From contig JAKCOZ010000001.1 of NCBI GenBank assembly GCA_022605955.1, positions 18,716,146 to 18,780,145 on the forward strand: 64,000 bases of DNA. Reading direction: 5' to 3'. The stretch comes from Rallus limicola. Its lineage: Eukaryota > Chordata > Aves > Gruiformes > Rallidae. The position numbers and the translations under genes were made by a program. Of the stretch, positions 1 through 11,480 are shown piece by piece; position 1 is the first letter of the stretch, and each line of letters opens with the position of its first letter. Below the pieces are notes generated by a model, which did not search any database, had not been told where the DNA came from, and saw only the letters and a program-made list of their open reading frames with translations.

Positions 1-3000
1 CTCTCATGAGGTCCTCAGTGAAACAAGAGAGTGGAAAACATGTATTTGTGGGATAGATCAGGTTTCATCTAAGATTCCTTCCTGTAGCTCAATTTATTTC
101 CAACTCTGTTCTACTGTTCCACCACCAGTAAATACAGAAAATTTTCATATGTTTACAAAATTACTGAAAAGCTCATTATTTGTTGGACAGGAGGGGCAGA
201 GGGTATAGGGGAAAGTGTCATAGTTTGCAGCCATGTGTTTTCAAATAGAGGTTAATGCATGCATACCAGCACTCACTTTTACACACCAGTGCCAAAATAC
301 TGCTTAACTGCAAAGCTACCTTTGCTGTGACACTACACACAGAGCAAAGCCCTTGTAATGAGGAACTAAAATGCTATACTTTGGGCAACCAGTGTTGTAA
401 ATTGGGAAAAAAGCTCATGATTCTCTCTTTACTCCGTCAAAGATCACATTGCTGAGTTCCCAAATCAGGATTCAATCTGCTGCTTGACTCTAAACAAACA
501 CCTTCCAAGTTCTAGACACATATGTAAACCTTGACATCTCAAGGCTTTTTTTGTGACAACATCTGGGAGTACATTTATAGGATCTTAATTCAAAGGGCTG
601 AGTTATGCATATGAACTAACACCCTGCATCTGATCACTGAGCTAGCTGCAGTGCTACAGTCCCATCCCAAAACCCGCAGACATCACCACCCCTGTCAACA
701 GTTCATGCACATTTTAAAGCTTCAAAGGGTTTTTCCTCATTTTTCCAAGAAAAAAGAGCCCTTACAACACATAAACACATAGAAAGGCACAGCATATTTT
801 TTTGCATGATTTCAGTAGAAACATGCTTTTCCTATTAAACTCTGGTGCTATCCTTTGATTATAAGCATCTCTTTCCCAGAAAATCTATGAGTAAGTGTGT
901 GTAAATACTCATCTCAGGGGTCTGCCCTTGTGGTGGCTGTGGCCACCCCCAGAACTTCTCACCACATATGTGTGTGAATTACCTCACAGTGGCATGTACA
1001 GTACATTCCCCCTTCCTTCAGCTTCTCTATCCATCTGAGTGCTTGCCAAGTATGCTGAGTGGCCACCTTATTAGCAACAGAAACAGGACTCAGGTCCAAA
1101 CAAGACTCTGGTGGAAGCTGTCAGTATCTCCCTTGACTGCAGTGGAGTTTGGCCCATTACCACCACTTCAGCAAGGGCTTCCTAGCTCCATTAGTGAGTG
1201 GTTGTGGACTCTGGTTGCCTTAGTCCTGTAGGCTGTTGAGAACTTTTAATTCCACTTAACTTCAGCACAGACTAAGGTCATTCTGTTGTCACTAGGTAAA
1301 GCCATTATAAAATGCAGTGTACATGCCACCCTCTCTCATTGGTTCCTCCACAAGGCAGGCTCATGTACCTGGAAATTTGGTGGGTCTCAGTGGCAGAAGC
1401 AGCCTCCTGGGAAACCACACACCGGTGTTTCCCCGGCACTGACGCATGCTCAGAATCTGGGTATGTGTTTCACCCCAAGCCCCAGGCCACCCTACTGGCT
1501 TGTGACTCCAGCATCTTCTGGCACCAGCTGGTTACCCCCACACAGGATGATGATGCCAAGGCTTACCAAGAAAGCTGAGGTCATGTTTCCAAGAAGCAAA
1601 GAGAAAGGGAGAGGTTTGAGCAGACCGCTGTCATTGCTGGTGGTTTCTTCCAGGCTAACAGCAAACTTGGGTTGTTTATTGGATCCCAAATTTTCTTTGC
1701 ATGTACACAGGAAAACAGATGCTTCCCACTCCCGGGCCCCATGCTAGAGCCAGGCTCCCTCAGCAAAACCCACAGGTAGGATACACAAACAGAACAGCAG
1801 AGACATCACTTCCTGCCCCTGGCTGCTCTGAGCTGGTGATAGAACATTATCTATCCCACACACTTCTTTGGCCTCCTTGCCAGGGTATCAGGCCAGCTCA
1901 CAGCATGCAGCTTGCTTTTCCTGTGCGGTAGGAACAGCTGACTCCTGCGCTCACAAACAGGGAACAGGGGCTGGGGCTTGCAAGTGCTTTGGCTAAAATA
2001 GTGGGCCTGGGGCATGGATGACGGAGCTGGGAAGTGAGCCAGGTGTCCCAGAGCCTGAGCAGGTGGGTGCCCTCAATATTAGGTTACCTTTCATCTTCCA
2101 GCATTAAAGGCCTGGCACAGTCCATCCACAGCCCTGTCTTCAGTGAGCCTCAGGTGCAGTTCTCTGTTTGATACATTTATGCCAGCAGCAAATTACGTTT
2201 CAGGCTCTTACAGTGAATTAGAGACGCACAAACCCCATGTGCCTGGACATGTGCTTAACTATGGGGCTTCAGGACAGCCACCTATCACTAGTTCTTGCCT
2301 CTTCTGAAACAGTGGGTGCCAGGACTGTGATTTATTGCAGCTGTGTGCCTTTCTGTGGTCCAAAGAGGATCCTTCAGCTTTCTGTCTGAAGAAGGCCCTC
2401 ATAGGAGACACAGGTTGTTTGAGAACGCAACGCACTCACTGTTCCCCTCTCCTGTGACCTTTCTTTACATACGCTGCTAAATGCCAAGAGATACAGTGTT
2501 CATTTCTGATTTTGCTATTTATAGCAAGCTGCCACAGATGGAGACTGCAGCACTGTTCTATCTTTCGGGCGTAACGCCTGCCTGTCCACACAGACAATTG
2601 GTAATTAGCACAAGAACAATTTGTTTATCTATTCTCAAACTTAAATAAATAGGACAGCCATTTATCTGCCAAAAATTCAACTCCCTCCCACTGCCAGATC
2701 TCCAGGTTAACTGCTTAATGAATAGAATTCATTGCTTCAGACATTTAGGTAAAGACAAAAGTATATTTTAAAAGAACTCTTATAAAAGAAAACAAAATAT
2801 GCAATACCAAATTACAGATTATGCATTGAAGGGATAGCATTCAGATCACAAGGATCAGGAACACAGGACAAGCTGAAGATGACAGGGATGTCATGCAGAG
2901 GCATAGAAATGGACACACTGGTACATAGGAAAGGAGTGGTGTATATATCCTGATTACTCCTGCCCTTCCTACCAGTCCAGCCAGCTCTCAGCTGATCACT

Positions 3001-6000
3001 CCGAGAATACTTGCATGAAATTGGGGGATAGAAGGCAGAGAGGATACTTGCTGTTCTCCACGTAAAATCCCACACATGCAATAAGATGCACTTGCATGTC
3101 CCGGATGACAGGACCCTGTCCAAAACCACACAAGCAAGGGAGAAGACATGACGTATTTTTTTCTGTTTTTATTGCTGATTCCAACCCTCTTCATTCTCTT
3201 TTATTCCCTTTAACCCCACCTCCCACTCCCCAAGTTAGAGAAGAGAGGAAGAGACTTTATGAATAGATGGGCTTTGTGAGCTGTACCCAAGGGTTGGCCC
3301 CTGTTCCCTCTCTCCTTGCCTCCAACACTGCTGGTGGGAGGGGAATGGGAGCCACCGAGGGACTGCTCACATTCTCTTTAATAACCAAAGCAGTCTGTAT
3401 GGGGAAAAAAATAAGCCACCCTTGTCTTTCTCACAATTCAGGGTTTCAACATCTGAAAGCGTTCACTAACTCAAGTTTGCAGGTGCAGCTTTTTTAACAT
3501 GCATGTGAATATCCACACGTCCATAAGTACAGGGTGGGAAAAGCTACACGAAAAAATAAGGTTTTAGAGGTTACTGCTATCAGGCAGCAAAAGTGGGTCA
3601 GGTCTGAGATTCTGCCTGGCCTCCATTTCTGATCATATGGGACCCAATGAAGAGCTCATTTTCCTACCACCTTGACAATTTTTATTTGACCTGTTTATCC
3701 TCCCATCAGCATCCAGGAAGGGGATAATAGCTACTAAAGAAAAGTCAACCATTTCAAATACAATGGCTGGAAAGAAATAGTAATGAGGATCTCCTTCTTT
3801 TGTCTTTCAGCTCACAACTCCGAATTTCCCTGTAGTGGTCAAACTGGGACATGCACATGCTGGAATGGGGAAGGTAAGGAAAATCATATCAATATATATA
3901 TATATATCTCAGGAAACAGATATATGTGTGGCACAGCATTCCTGTGCTCATATGTGGCATATGGCCAGCCAGCAAAGGGGTTAAACCTCCCCACAGCCTA
4001 TCTGGGTTGCACTGGCTGTTCCTGTGGGAGAAAAGGCCTTTCTCTGCTGTCACGCACTCGGAGACAGGCAGTAGGACTGGGTTGGAGGCTGTCTGGGATG
4101 CGAGAAGGGGGGTTGTAAAGAGTGGGGGAAAAGCTGGCTGGGGTGAAGTCATTAGGCTCGTCTTTTATATATTTTCTCCTCTCCTGGAAGTGGTAATGTT
4201 GTTTATTCAAGCACCTGTAATGCGCAGCTACACCCCATAGCTCTCACAATGAGGAGCAAGCAGCAGCACTGGTCTTTTTGAGCGCATTATGATGACCTTA
4301 TTCAATAAAACAGGAGCCCTTCAGTTATTTTTTTCCTCCTTGCAAGGAAGAACAAGACCTTACAAAGCAGAGTGGCTGGTTGCCTGCCAAGGAATCCTGA
4401 AAAACAGTTCACTCCCCAGAAGGACCTGTTTGTTTTTCCCAGGCTCTCTGGGATCTTTATTCCCCCAGTGAATTAACAGCCCCTTTTTCTTGGGGTGCCT
4501 GGGCTCCTCTTTCAGTGAGGCATCACCAGCACATTCCTGCTGCATCTTAGCCCCTCATTCTTGTATATATCATTAAAAAAAAATCTCCTATCTGTCTAAA
4601 ACTTGATTTGTTCAGAAGTAGGAAATTCTGATGTATCATCTCTGAATCCAAATGGGTAGTGTATGAGTCTCATGACTGATCCCACTGTCACAGGGCTTCC
4701 CTAGAGCACACAGATCTTCTCCAACCTCACACTTCACCTGAAAATTATATATAGGTATGCCAAACCTAAACTTGGTACACTTTGTTTGCTTGTGCTCTGG
4801 AAACAGAAGTCCTTTTTGCTTCCTGGATTGCACACAGAAGCTCTCATAATCTTTCTACCTTTGGTTGCAATGTACCCCCGTCTGGATGGTAGCTGTCAGA
4901 GAGACAATGGGCTCAGATCCCTGGGCCAGTGGTGGAGTTGGCTTTCATCATCAAAACTCAAACATTTAAATAAGCAGGAAATATTTGTTAAAATATTGGT
5001 GCTGCACGCCTCAAACAGGCAGAGGTGTCATTGAGTTAGAGTACAAGCAGACATCCCAGAGCTTCTTGTAGAGTGAGCCACTGAACATGTGCCTAGGAAG
5101 GATTTCATTAGCAAAATCCAACCAGGACAAATGAGGGGGAAGAAACCTCTTGCTGAGGAAAGGTTTCAAGTTCCTTGAGACCCTGCAATCTTGGATCTCT
5201 CTCACTGCTCTGCAATTTCATCTGTAACGGGCTGCATGTGTGTCTCTTGTGCATAAAGGACCTTCAGTGGCTTCAGAAATGAGGGCAGATTCAGAGAAAA
5301 GTACCCCAACCTTGAGAGTGTTTCCAGAAAAAACTCATAGCAGAATATTGAATAGTTGTTTTCTACTCAAGACACCAGATCTTCCACCTCTTGCTTTCCC
5401 TCACATGATGTTGATTTTTGTTGTCACAAGTTATAAGGGAAGAGTGTTTCTATTAAAACTCCAAGCACAATTGTACACAGTGGTACAAGGGGATATGTAG
5501 GAAATCATTCCAGATGAAGATAGGCTGACAGCCAGGATGGTAGAAGAAAGAGTTGGTCTGAGGCCAAGTTTACTTTAGTCCATTGTGAAATTAGGGACTA
5601 GTAGAAAGTCTAGATGTGGTTTTGGGCACAGCGTTTCAACACTGCTCTGTTCAGTAGATGGAAACAGTACAGGAAGGAATGGCTGTAGACCTTATGGTTT
5701 TAGTTTGGGCCCTTCCAGCCACAAGCGGCCTGAAGGAAATTTGAGACTAGTCATTAAATTAGTCTTCTTGACATCCCACTGCATTTCATTGTGTAGAGCA
5801 AAAAGAGAGAGAGAGTGAATATAAAATAGAGAACAGGTCAGTTGACTTAAGAGACAAGTTAACTGGAATTTTCTTCATGTTGTTTTTAAGGCAATAGGGT
5901 TCAAGCCCAGGTGGGGCTGACAGAAAAAAAACCACAGAAAATGTCAGGAGAAATACAGATAAGCAGAACTATGAGAATACTAGAAAAGTAACACCTATAG

Positions 6001-6043
6001 GTAAAAAAATATCAAACCTCCAATTAAGTAATTTCAAAGATTT
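1..6043 (+). other. SYN3 intron, no gene seen
   Basis: Moderately AT-rich unique sequence. No open frame here resembles a known protein or has consistent splice context. In mammals TIMP3 is nested antisense in a large SYN3 intron; no TIMP3-like peptide is found, so it should lie upstream of this window if conserved. Confidence 0.6.
3889..3908 (+). repeat. Short (AT)n microsatellite
   Basis: Alternating tatatatatat run of about 20 bp, inside the SYN3 intron. Confidence 0.85.
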
Positions 6044-6820
6044 CATAGAATCATAGAATCGTAGGGGTTGGAAGGGACCTCGAGAGATCATCGGGTCCAA
6101 CCCCCCTGACAAAGCAGCTCCCTAGGACATATCACTCAGATAGGCGTCCAGACAGGTCTTGAATATCTCCAGAGAAGGAGACTCCACCACCTCCATGGGC
6201 AGTCTGTCCCAGGACTCTGTCACCCTCACTCTGTAAAAGTTCTTCCACATGTTGGTGTGGAACTTCCTGTGCTCCAACTTGCAGCCATTGCCCCTTGTCC
6301 TGTCTCCACAGACACTGAAAAGGGGCTGGCTGATTCCCCCTGCATCCCCTGCTTAAGATAATTATAGACTTTAATTAGGTCCCCCCTTAGTCTTCTCTTC
6401 TCAAGGCTGAACAGTCCCAACTTACTCAACCTTTGCTCATAGGGGAGATGCTCCAGGCCCTTAATCATCTTCGTAGCCCTTCTCTGGACTCTCTCAAGAG
6501 ATCCCTGTCCTTTTTATACCAGGAAGCCCAGAACTGGACACAATACTCCAGGTGGGGCCTGACGGGGGCAGAGTAGAGGGGGAGGATCACCTCCTGTGAC
6601 CTGCTGGCCACACTCCTCCTGATGCACCCCAGCATCCCATTGGCTCTCTTAGCCACCAGGACACACTGCTGGCTCATGGCCAACCTGTCATCAACCAGGA
6701 CCCCCAGGTCCTTCTCCACAGAGCTCTTCTCCAGCAGGTCATACCCCAGCCTGTATTGATACAAATGGTTGTTCCTTCCCAGGTGCAAGACTTTACACCT
6801 GCTTTTCTTTGCATTGGTCT
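6044..6820 (-). mobile_element. CR1 LINE, 3'-end fragment (copy 1)
   Basis: Minus-strand CR1, 5'-truncated. Its 3' end is the tandem ATTCTATG-type repeat, read on the + strand as catagaatcatagaatc at 6044-6060, followed by the family's gttggaagggacctcgagag. Translation of the minus strand gives the C-terminal reverse-transcriptase/ORF2 region ([45 protein letters not shown]), split by a frameshift near 6465. It is an inactive copy inside a SYN3 intron. Confidence 0.93.
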
Positions 6821-6961
6821 TCAGAAATAGACATGATAGCAGGAAATAGCAGTAAAATATATCTAATGTGAAGAGATGAGTGTAAGAAAGTGAATGTTAA
6901 CAAAGCACTTGAATCAGGTCATATTTTATATAAAATGACTGACTGAAGAAATAAAGGATTG

Positions 6962-9612
6962 AATCACACGGAGTCACATACAGAACTTTAGGATTTGGAA
7001 GGGACTTCGAAATACCATCTAGTCCAACCACCCTGCCAGAGCAGGATCACCTGGACTAAATCACACAGGAACACATCCAGGCTGTTTTGAATGTCTCCAG
7101 AGAAGGAGACTCCACAACCTCTCTGGGCAGCCTGTTCCAGTGCTCTGTCACGCTCACAGTGGAAAAGTTTCTCCTTATATTCACATGGAACTTCCTATGC
7201 TCCAGCTTGCACCCACTGCCCCTTGTCTTATCACTGGCCACCAATGAGAAGAGCCTGGCTCCATCCTCCTGACTCTCACCTTCTGTATATTTATAAACAT
7301 TAACAAGGTCACCCCTCAGTCTCCTCTTCTCCAGGTTAAATAGGCCCAGCTCCCTCAGCCTGTCCTCATAAGGAAGATGTTCCACTCCCTTAATCATGTT
7401 GGTGGCCCTACGCTGAACTCTTCCACGGGGTTCTATGTCCTTCTTGAACTGAGGGGCCCAGAACTGGATGCAATATTCCAGGTGTGGTCTCACCCACATC
7501 TCTTCTAATACACCCCAGGATGCCATTGGCCTTCTTAGCCAGGAGGGCACATTGCTGGCTCATGGTCATCCTGCTGTCCACCAGGACCCCCAGGTCCCTC
7601 TCACCTACGCTGCTCTCCACCAGGCCAGTCCCCAACCTATACTGGTACCTGGGTTTGTTCTTCCCCAGATGCAAGACCCTACACTTGCCCTTGTTCGATC
7701 TCATCAAACTCCTACCTGCCCAGCTCTCCAGCCTGTCTAAGTCTCACTGAATGGCAGCACAACTCTCTAGTGTGTCAGCCACCCACCTCCTCCCAGTTTT
7801 GTGTAGTCAGCAAGCTTGCTGACTGTACACTCTATTCACTCATCCAGGTCATTAATGAATATATTGAACAGTACAGGTCCCAGTACCGGCCCCTGAGGGA
7901 CTCCATTAGATACAGGCCTCCAGCTAGACTCTGTCCCACTCATCAAAACTTGATGGCTTCTTCCCTTCCACCAGCTCTCAATCCACCTCACTACTCGACC
8001 TTCCAGACCACACTTCCTCAGTTTAGCCACAAGGATGCTGTGGGAGATGGTGTCAGATGCTTTACTGAGGTCAAGGTAGACCATATCTACAGCCCTGCCA
8101 TCATCTATCCACCTGGTTATATCCTCATAAAAGGCTGTCAGATCAGTCAAACATGATTTCCCCTTGGTAAAACCATGTTGACTGCTACTAACAACCCTCT
8201 TATCTTTGATATGCCTAGAGACAGTACCAAGGATAAGTCCTTCCAGCACCTTTCCAGGGATGGAAGTGAGGCTGACTGGTCTGTAGTTACCTGAGTCCTC
8301 CTTCTTGCTCTTTTTGAGTGACATTTGCTTTCCTCCAGTCCTCAGGCACCTCACCTGTTTCCCAGGATTTAGCAAAGATGATAGATAGTGGTCTAACAAT
8401 GACTTCCACCAGCTCCCTCAGGACCCTCAGGTGCATCCCATCAGCACCCATGGATTTATGGATGTCCAGAAGACTTAATTCATCCCTGACCAAATCCTCA
8501 TCAACCAAGGCAGACTCATCATTTGTCCTGACCCTCCGGGGCTTCAGGCACCTGGGGCTCTTGCAAACAGTATCCAGCAGCGTACACAAAGATGGCATTA
8601 AGTAACTCCACTTTCACACTATCCTCAGTCACCAGGCACCAGGGCACCCACCTCATTCAACAGAGGGCCTACATTGCCTCTAGCATTAGTTTTGTCTTCA
8701 ATGCATTTGAAGAAGCCCTTTCTCTTGTTCTTGACCTGCCTTGCAAGGTTTAATTCCCAAGAGGCCTTAGCTCTCCTAGTTTCCATCCTACGTTCCCTGA
8801 CAACAGTGGCCATCCCCTCCTTCCATGTCCTGTAGACTCTCTTCTTCCACTTAAGCTGACCCAGCAGTCCCCTGTTTACCCATGCAGATCTTCTGCCTCC
8901 CTTTCTTGACTTCTTTCCCATTGTGATGCTCTGATCTTGAGCCTGGAAGAAATGGTCCTTGAATATGGACCAACTATCTCAGGCCCCAACTATCTCAGGT
9001 TGCAGTCATACTTGCTATTCTCTTCCTACCCCATAAGATCTTGAACTCCACCATCTCACATTCGCTGCAGCCCAGTCTACCCTCACCTCTCACCTCTTCA
9101 ACCAGTCCCTCCTTGTACAAGATCCAGCAGCACTCCTCTCCTAAAAGGCTCATCCACCATTTGCATTAGGAAGTTATCATCAATGCACTGGAGGAACCTC
9201 CTGGACTGTGAGCAGCTGGCTGTGCCGGCCTTCCAGCAAATATCTGGGTGGTTAAAATCCCACATAAGAACCTGGCCCTGTGATTGTGAGGCTACTGTCA
9301 GCTGTCTGTAGAAGGCCTCATCAACTTCCTCCTCTTGATCATGTGGCCTGTAATAGACACCCACAAAAGTATCCCCCATGCTAGCCTGTCCTTTAATTCT
9401 CGCTCACAAACTCCCAATTGGTTCCCCATCTGCCCCTGGACAGAACTCAATACATTCTAGTTGCACTTTCACATGAAGAGCAACTCCACCTCCTTTCCTG
9501 GTTGGCCTGTCTTTCCTAAAAAGGACATAGCCATCCATGGCCACATTCCAGTCATGTGAGTTGTCCCACCATGTCTCTGTAACTTCAACTAGATCATAAC
9601 CCCTTGACCAAC
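6962..9612 (-). mobile_element. CR1 LINE, long 5'-truncated copy (copy 2)
   Basis: About 2.65 kb, minus strand. Reading 5' to 3' (high to low coordinates): the end of the endonuclease domain (9379-9098, FVGVYYRPH), a basic linker (8921-8625), the reverse transcriptase (8598-7836, with [39 protein letters not shown] and [20 protein letters not shown]), then the ORF2 C-terminus (7707-7056). The ORF is broken into at least five pieces by frameshifts and stops. The catalytic F/Y-A-D-D box reads LADY (about 7808-7819). The 3' end near 6962-7030 is diverged. It is separated from copy 1 by ~140 bp of other sequence, so it is an independent insertion. Confidence 0.95.
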
Positions 9613-10122
9613 CTATAAGGCAAAGTATATGTGTGAGTATTAAAAATAGTACTTAATGCAACAAACGATGCCAAAATAGCGAGCCATGTATTTGTACCTG
9701 TAATGGGTGCTTCAAAGGATGTGAGCATTCAGATTACAATCTCATTACCAGCACAAATTGTCAAGGAAGTACTTAAATTTTTCTTGTTATTAATGATAAA
9801 ATCACATGTAATAGGAATCACCAAGACTTAGAAGAATGCGAAAGACATTGTTATTTTTCCTTTGTACCAAGGCAGTGGCCAGGAGCCAGAAAAGCTCTGG
9901 ACACAGACCTTGCCTCTTCCCCAAAGAGCTCCAGCATTGACTTGCAGGAACATTTGTGTCATTTCATAGTTCTTCAGTTTCTCTGCGTTACAGACCAGAG
10001 GGATTATAATAATTACTTAATGCTTATTGCTAATTCATATTCATAAGGCTCTCGGCACTATAAGAAGTGGTGAGTGTTTATTATTTTGCAATAATGGCTA
10101 GAAAGAGCATAATTATAATAGA

Positions 10123-10127
10123 CTTTC
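10123..10127. repeat. Target-site duplication, left copy (ctttc)
   Basis: Five bases identical to 10714-10718 on the other side of the solo LTR. The perfect match fixes both LTR ends. Confidence 0.75.
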
Positions 10128-10713
10128 TAACGTGGTATAACCCCAGTCAGCATCTAAGCATCACGCAACCACTTGCTCACCCCTCTTCACAGGACGGGGC
10201 AGAGAATTTGAAGAGTTCTCAGGAAGTGAGAAAACTTATGGCTCAAGATAAAAAGAGCTTACTGAGTAAAGCAAAAGCCATGCATGCAAGCAAAGCAAAA
10301 CAAGGCATTCATTCACCACTTCCCACTGGCAGGCAGGTGTTAAGCCATCTCCAGGAGCACAGGGCTCCATCATGTGTAACTGTTACTTGGGAAGACAAAT
10401 GCCATCACTCTGAATGTGTTCCCCCTTCCTTCTTCCTCCAGCTGTATATGCTGATAATGACATCATATGGTATGGAATATCCCTTTGGTCAGTTGGGGTC
10501 AGCTGTCCTGGCTGTGTCCCCTCCCCATTCCTTGTGTCCTCACAGTCTACTTGCTGGTGGGGTGGTGCAAGAAACAGCAAAGGCCTTGGCTCTGTGTAAG
10601 CAATGCTCAGCGGTAAAGAAAACATCCCTGAATTATCAACACCATTTTCGGCATAAATCCAAAATGTAGCCCAATACCAGAAAATTATCCCTCTCACAGC
10701 CAAAACCAATGCA
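10128..10713 (-). mobile_element. Solo LTR, ERVL-like avian family
   Basis: Reverse-oriented LTR of about 586 bp. On the minus strand it begins TGCATTGGTTTTGGCTG, includes a gggacacagccaggacagct segment and an ATATGATGTCAT-type U3 element, and ends near ggggttataccacgtta. It is flanked by identical 5-bp repeats ctttc (10123-10127 and 10714-10718), a target-site duplication of the size typical for ERVL. No internal retroviral genes are present, so it is a recombined solo LTR. The 200-residue open frame across it is not a gene. Confidence 0.85.
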
Positions 10714-10718
10714 CTTTC
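10714..10718. repeat. Target-site duplication, right copy (ctttc)
   Basis: Five bases identical to 10123-10127; marks the 5' edge of the minus-strand LTR. Confidence 0.75.
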
Positions 10719-11416
10719 ATTTTTATATATCTTTTGTCTTCAAAACAATATCACAAAATTCACGCACCACAATTCTTTAATCAGGCAAAAAAGAGAACCC
10801 TCAAAGCTAAAGTGAAAAATAATCATGTTGGGACTTGAGAGAAACAGGCTCTATTGACTATCTGTAGCTTGGAAGAGGAACACTTTGTATTAGTCAGGAG
10901 CAAAATGGGTGGTAGTATACCATTAGTGATAGAAATGCTCTTGCCAAGTGATGCATGCATGTCAGCTGGAGGTGGAGATGAAGAAAACAAATTTGCAATA
11001 AAATGCATCTTTTGAAATTGCCACTGAGAAATCCAAGAACAGCCTCTCTGTTGACTTGGACAGAGACGTCAGGAATAGCCTTCACCTAGAGAGACAAAGG
11101 GGCCCCAGACAATCTTCTGATCCAAAACCAGGACATATTCCCTTCAGCCCCTCCAATGACCATCATTATCCCCCTTCCAAAATTTGGAGTCACTCTATAT
11201 CTAGCTGACATTGGAAGATCCTAACAAGTGCTCTATGTGCTGCTGTGCCAAATATCAGCACAAATGCATCTGTAAATATATTGTTTAGAAAATAGTCTCC
11301 AACAGAGTCAGCAGAGAAGGACCTTTCTCCTGTTGTGTTTAAATTGCCCAGGCTCATGTGGTCAACAGTTCTCAAGGATTCTTCCAGGGAAACCATAGAT
11401 GGACACTAAGAGTGTC

Positions 11417-11480
11417 CTTCCCTGTGAAGAACTGAACCACTATTCAGAATAATGTTCTTCCCTGTGAAGAATTGAACCAC
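11417..11480 (+). repeat. Imperfect 24-bp direct repeat, period 40
   Basis: cttccctgtgaagaactgaa followed by ccac at 11417-11440 recurs at 11457-11480 with one substitution (actg/attg). The spacer is 16 bp. Confidence 0.85.

Noticed and set aside
7056..8399. Apparent host genes with a reverse-transcriptase signature
   Set aside because: These frames are broken pieces of one CR1 LINE, collinear with the CR1 ORF2 order.
10067..10669. 200-codon plus-strand open frame
   Set aside because: It lies almost wholly inside the solo LTR, antisense to it, and has no domain similarity.
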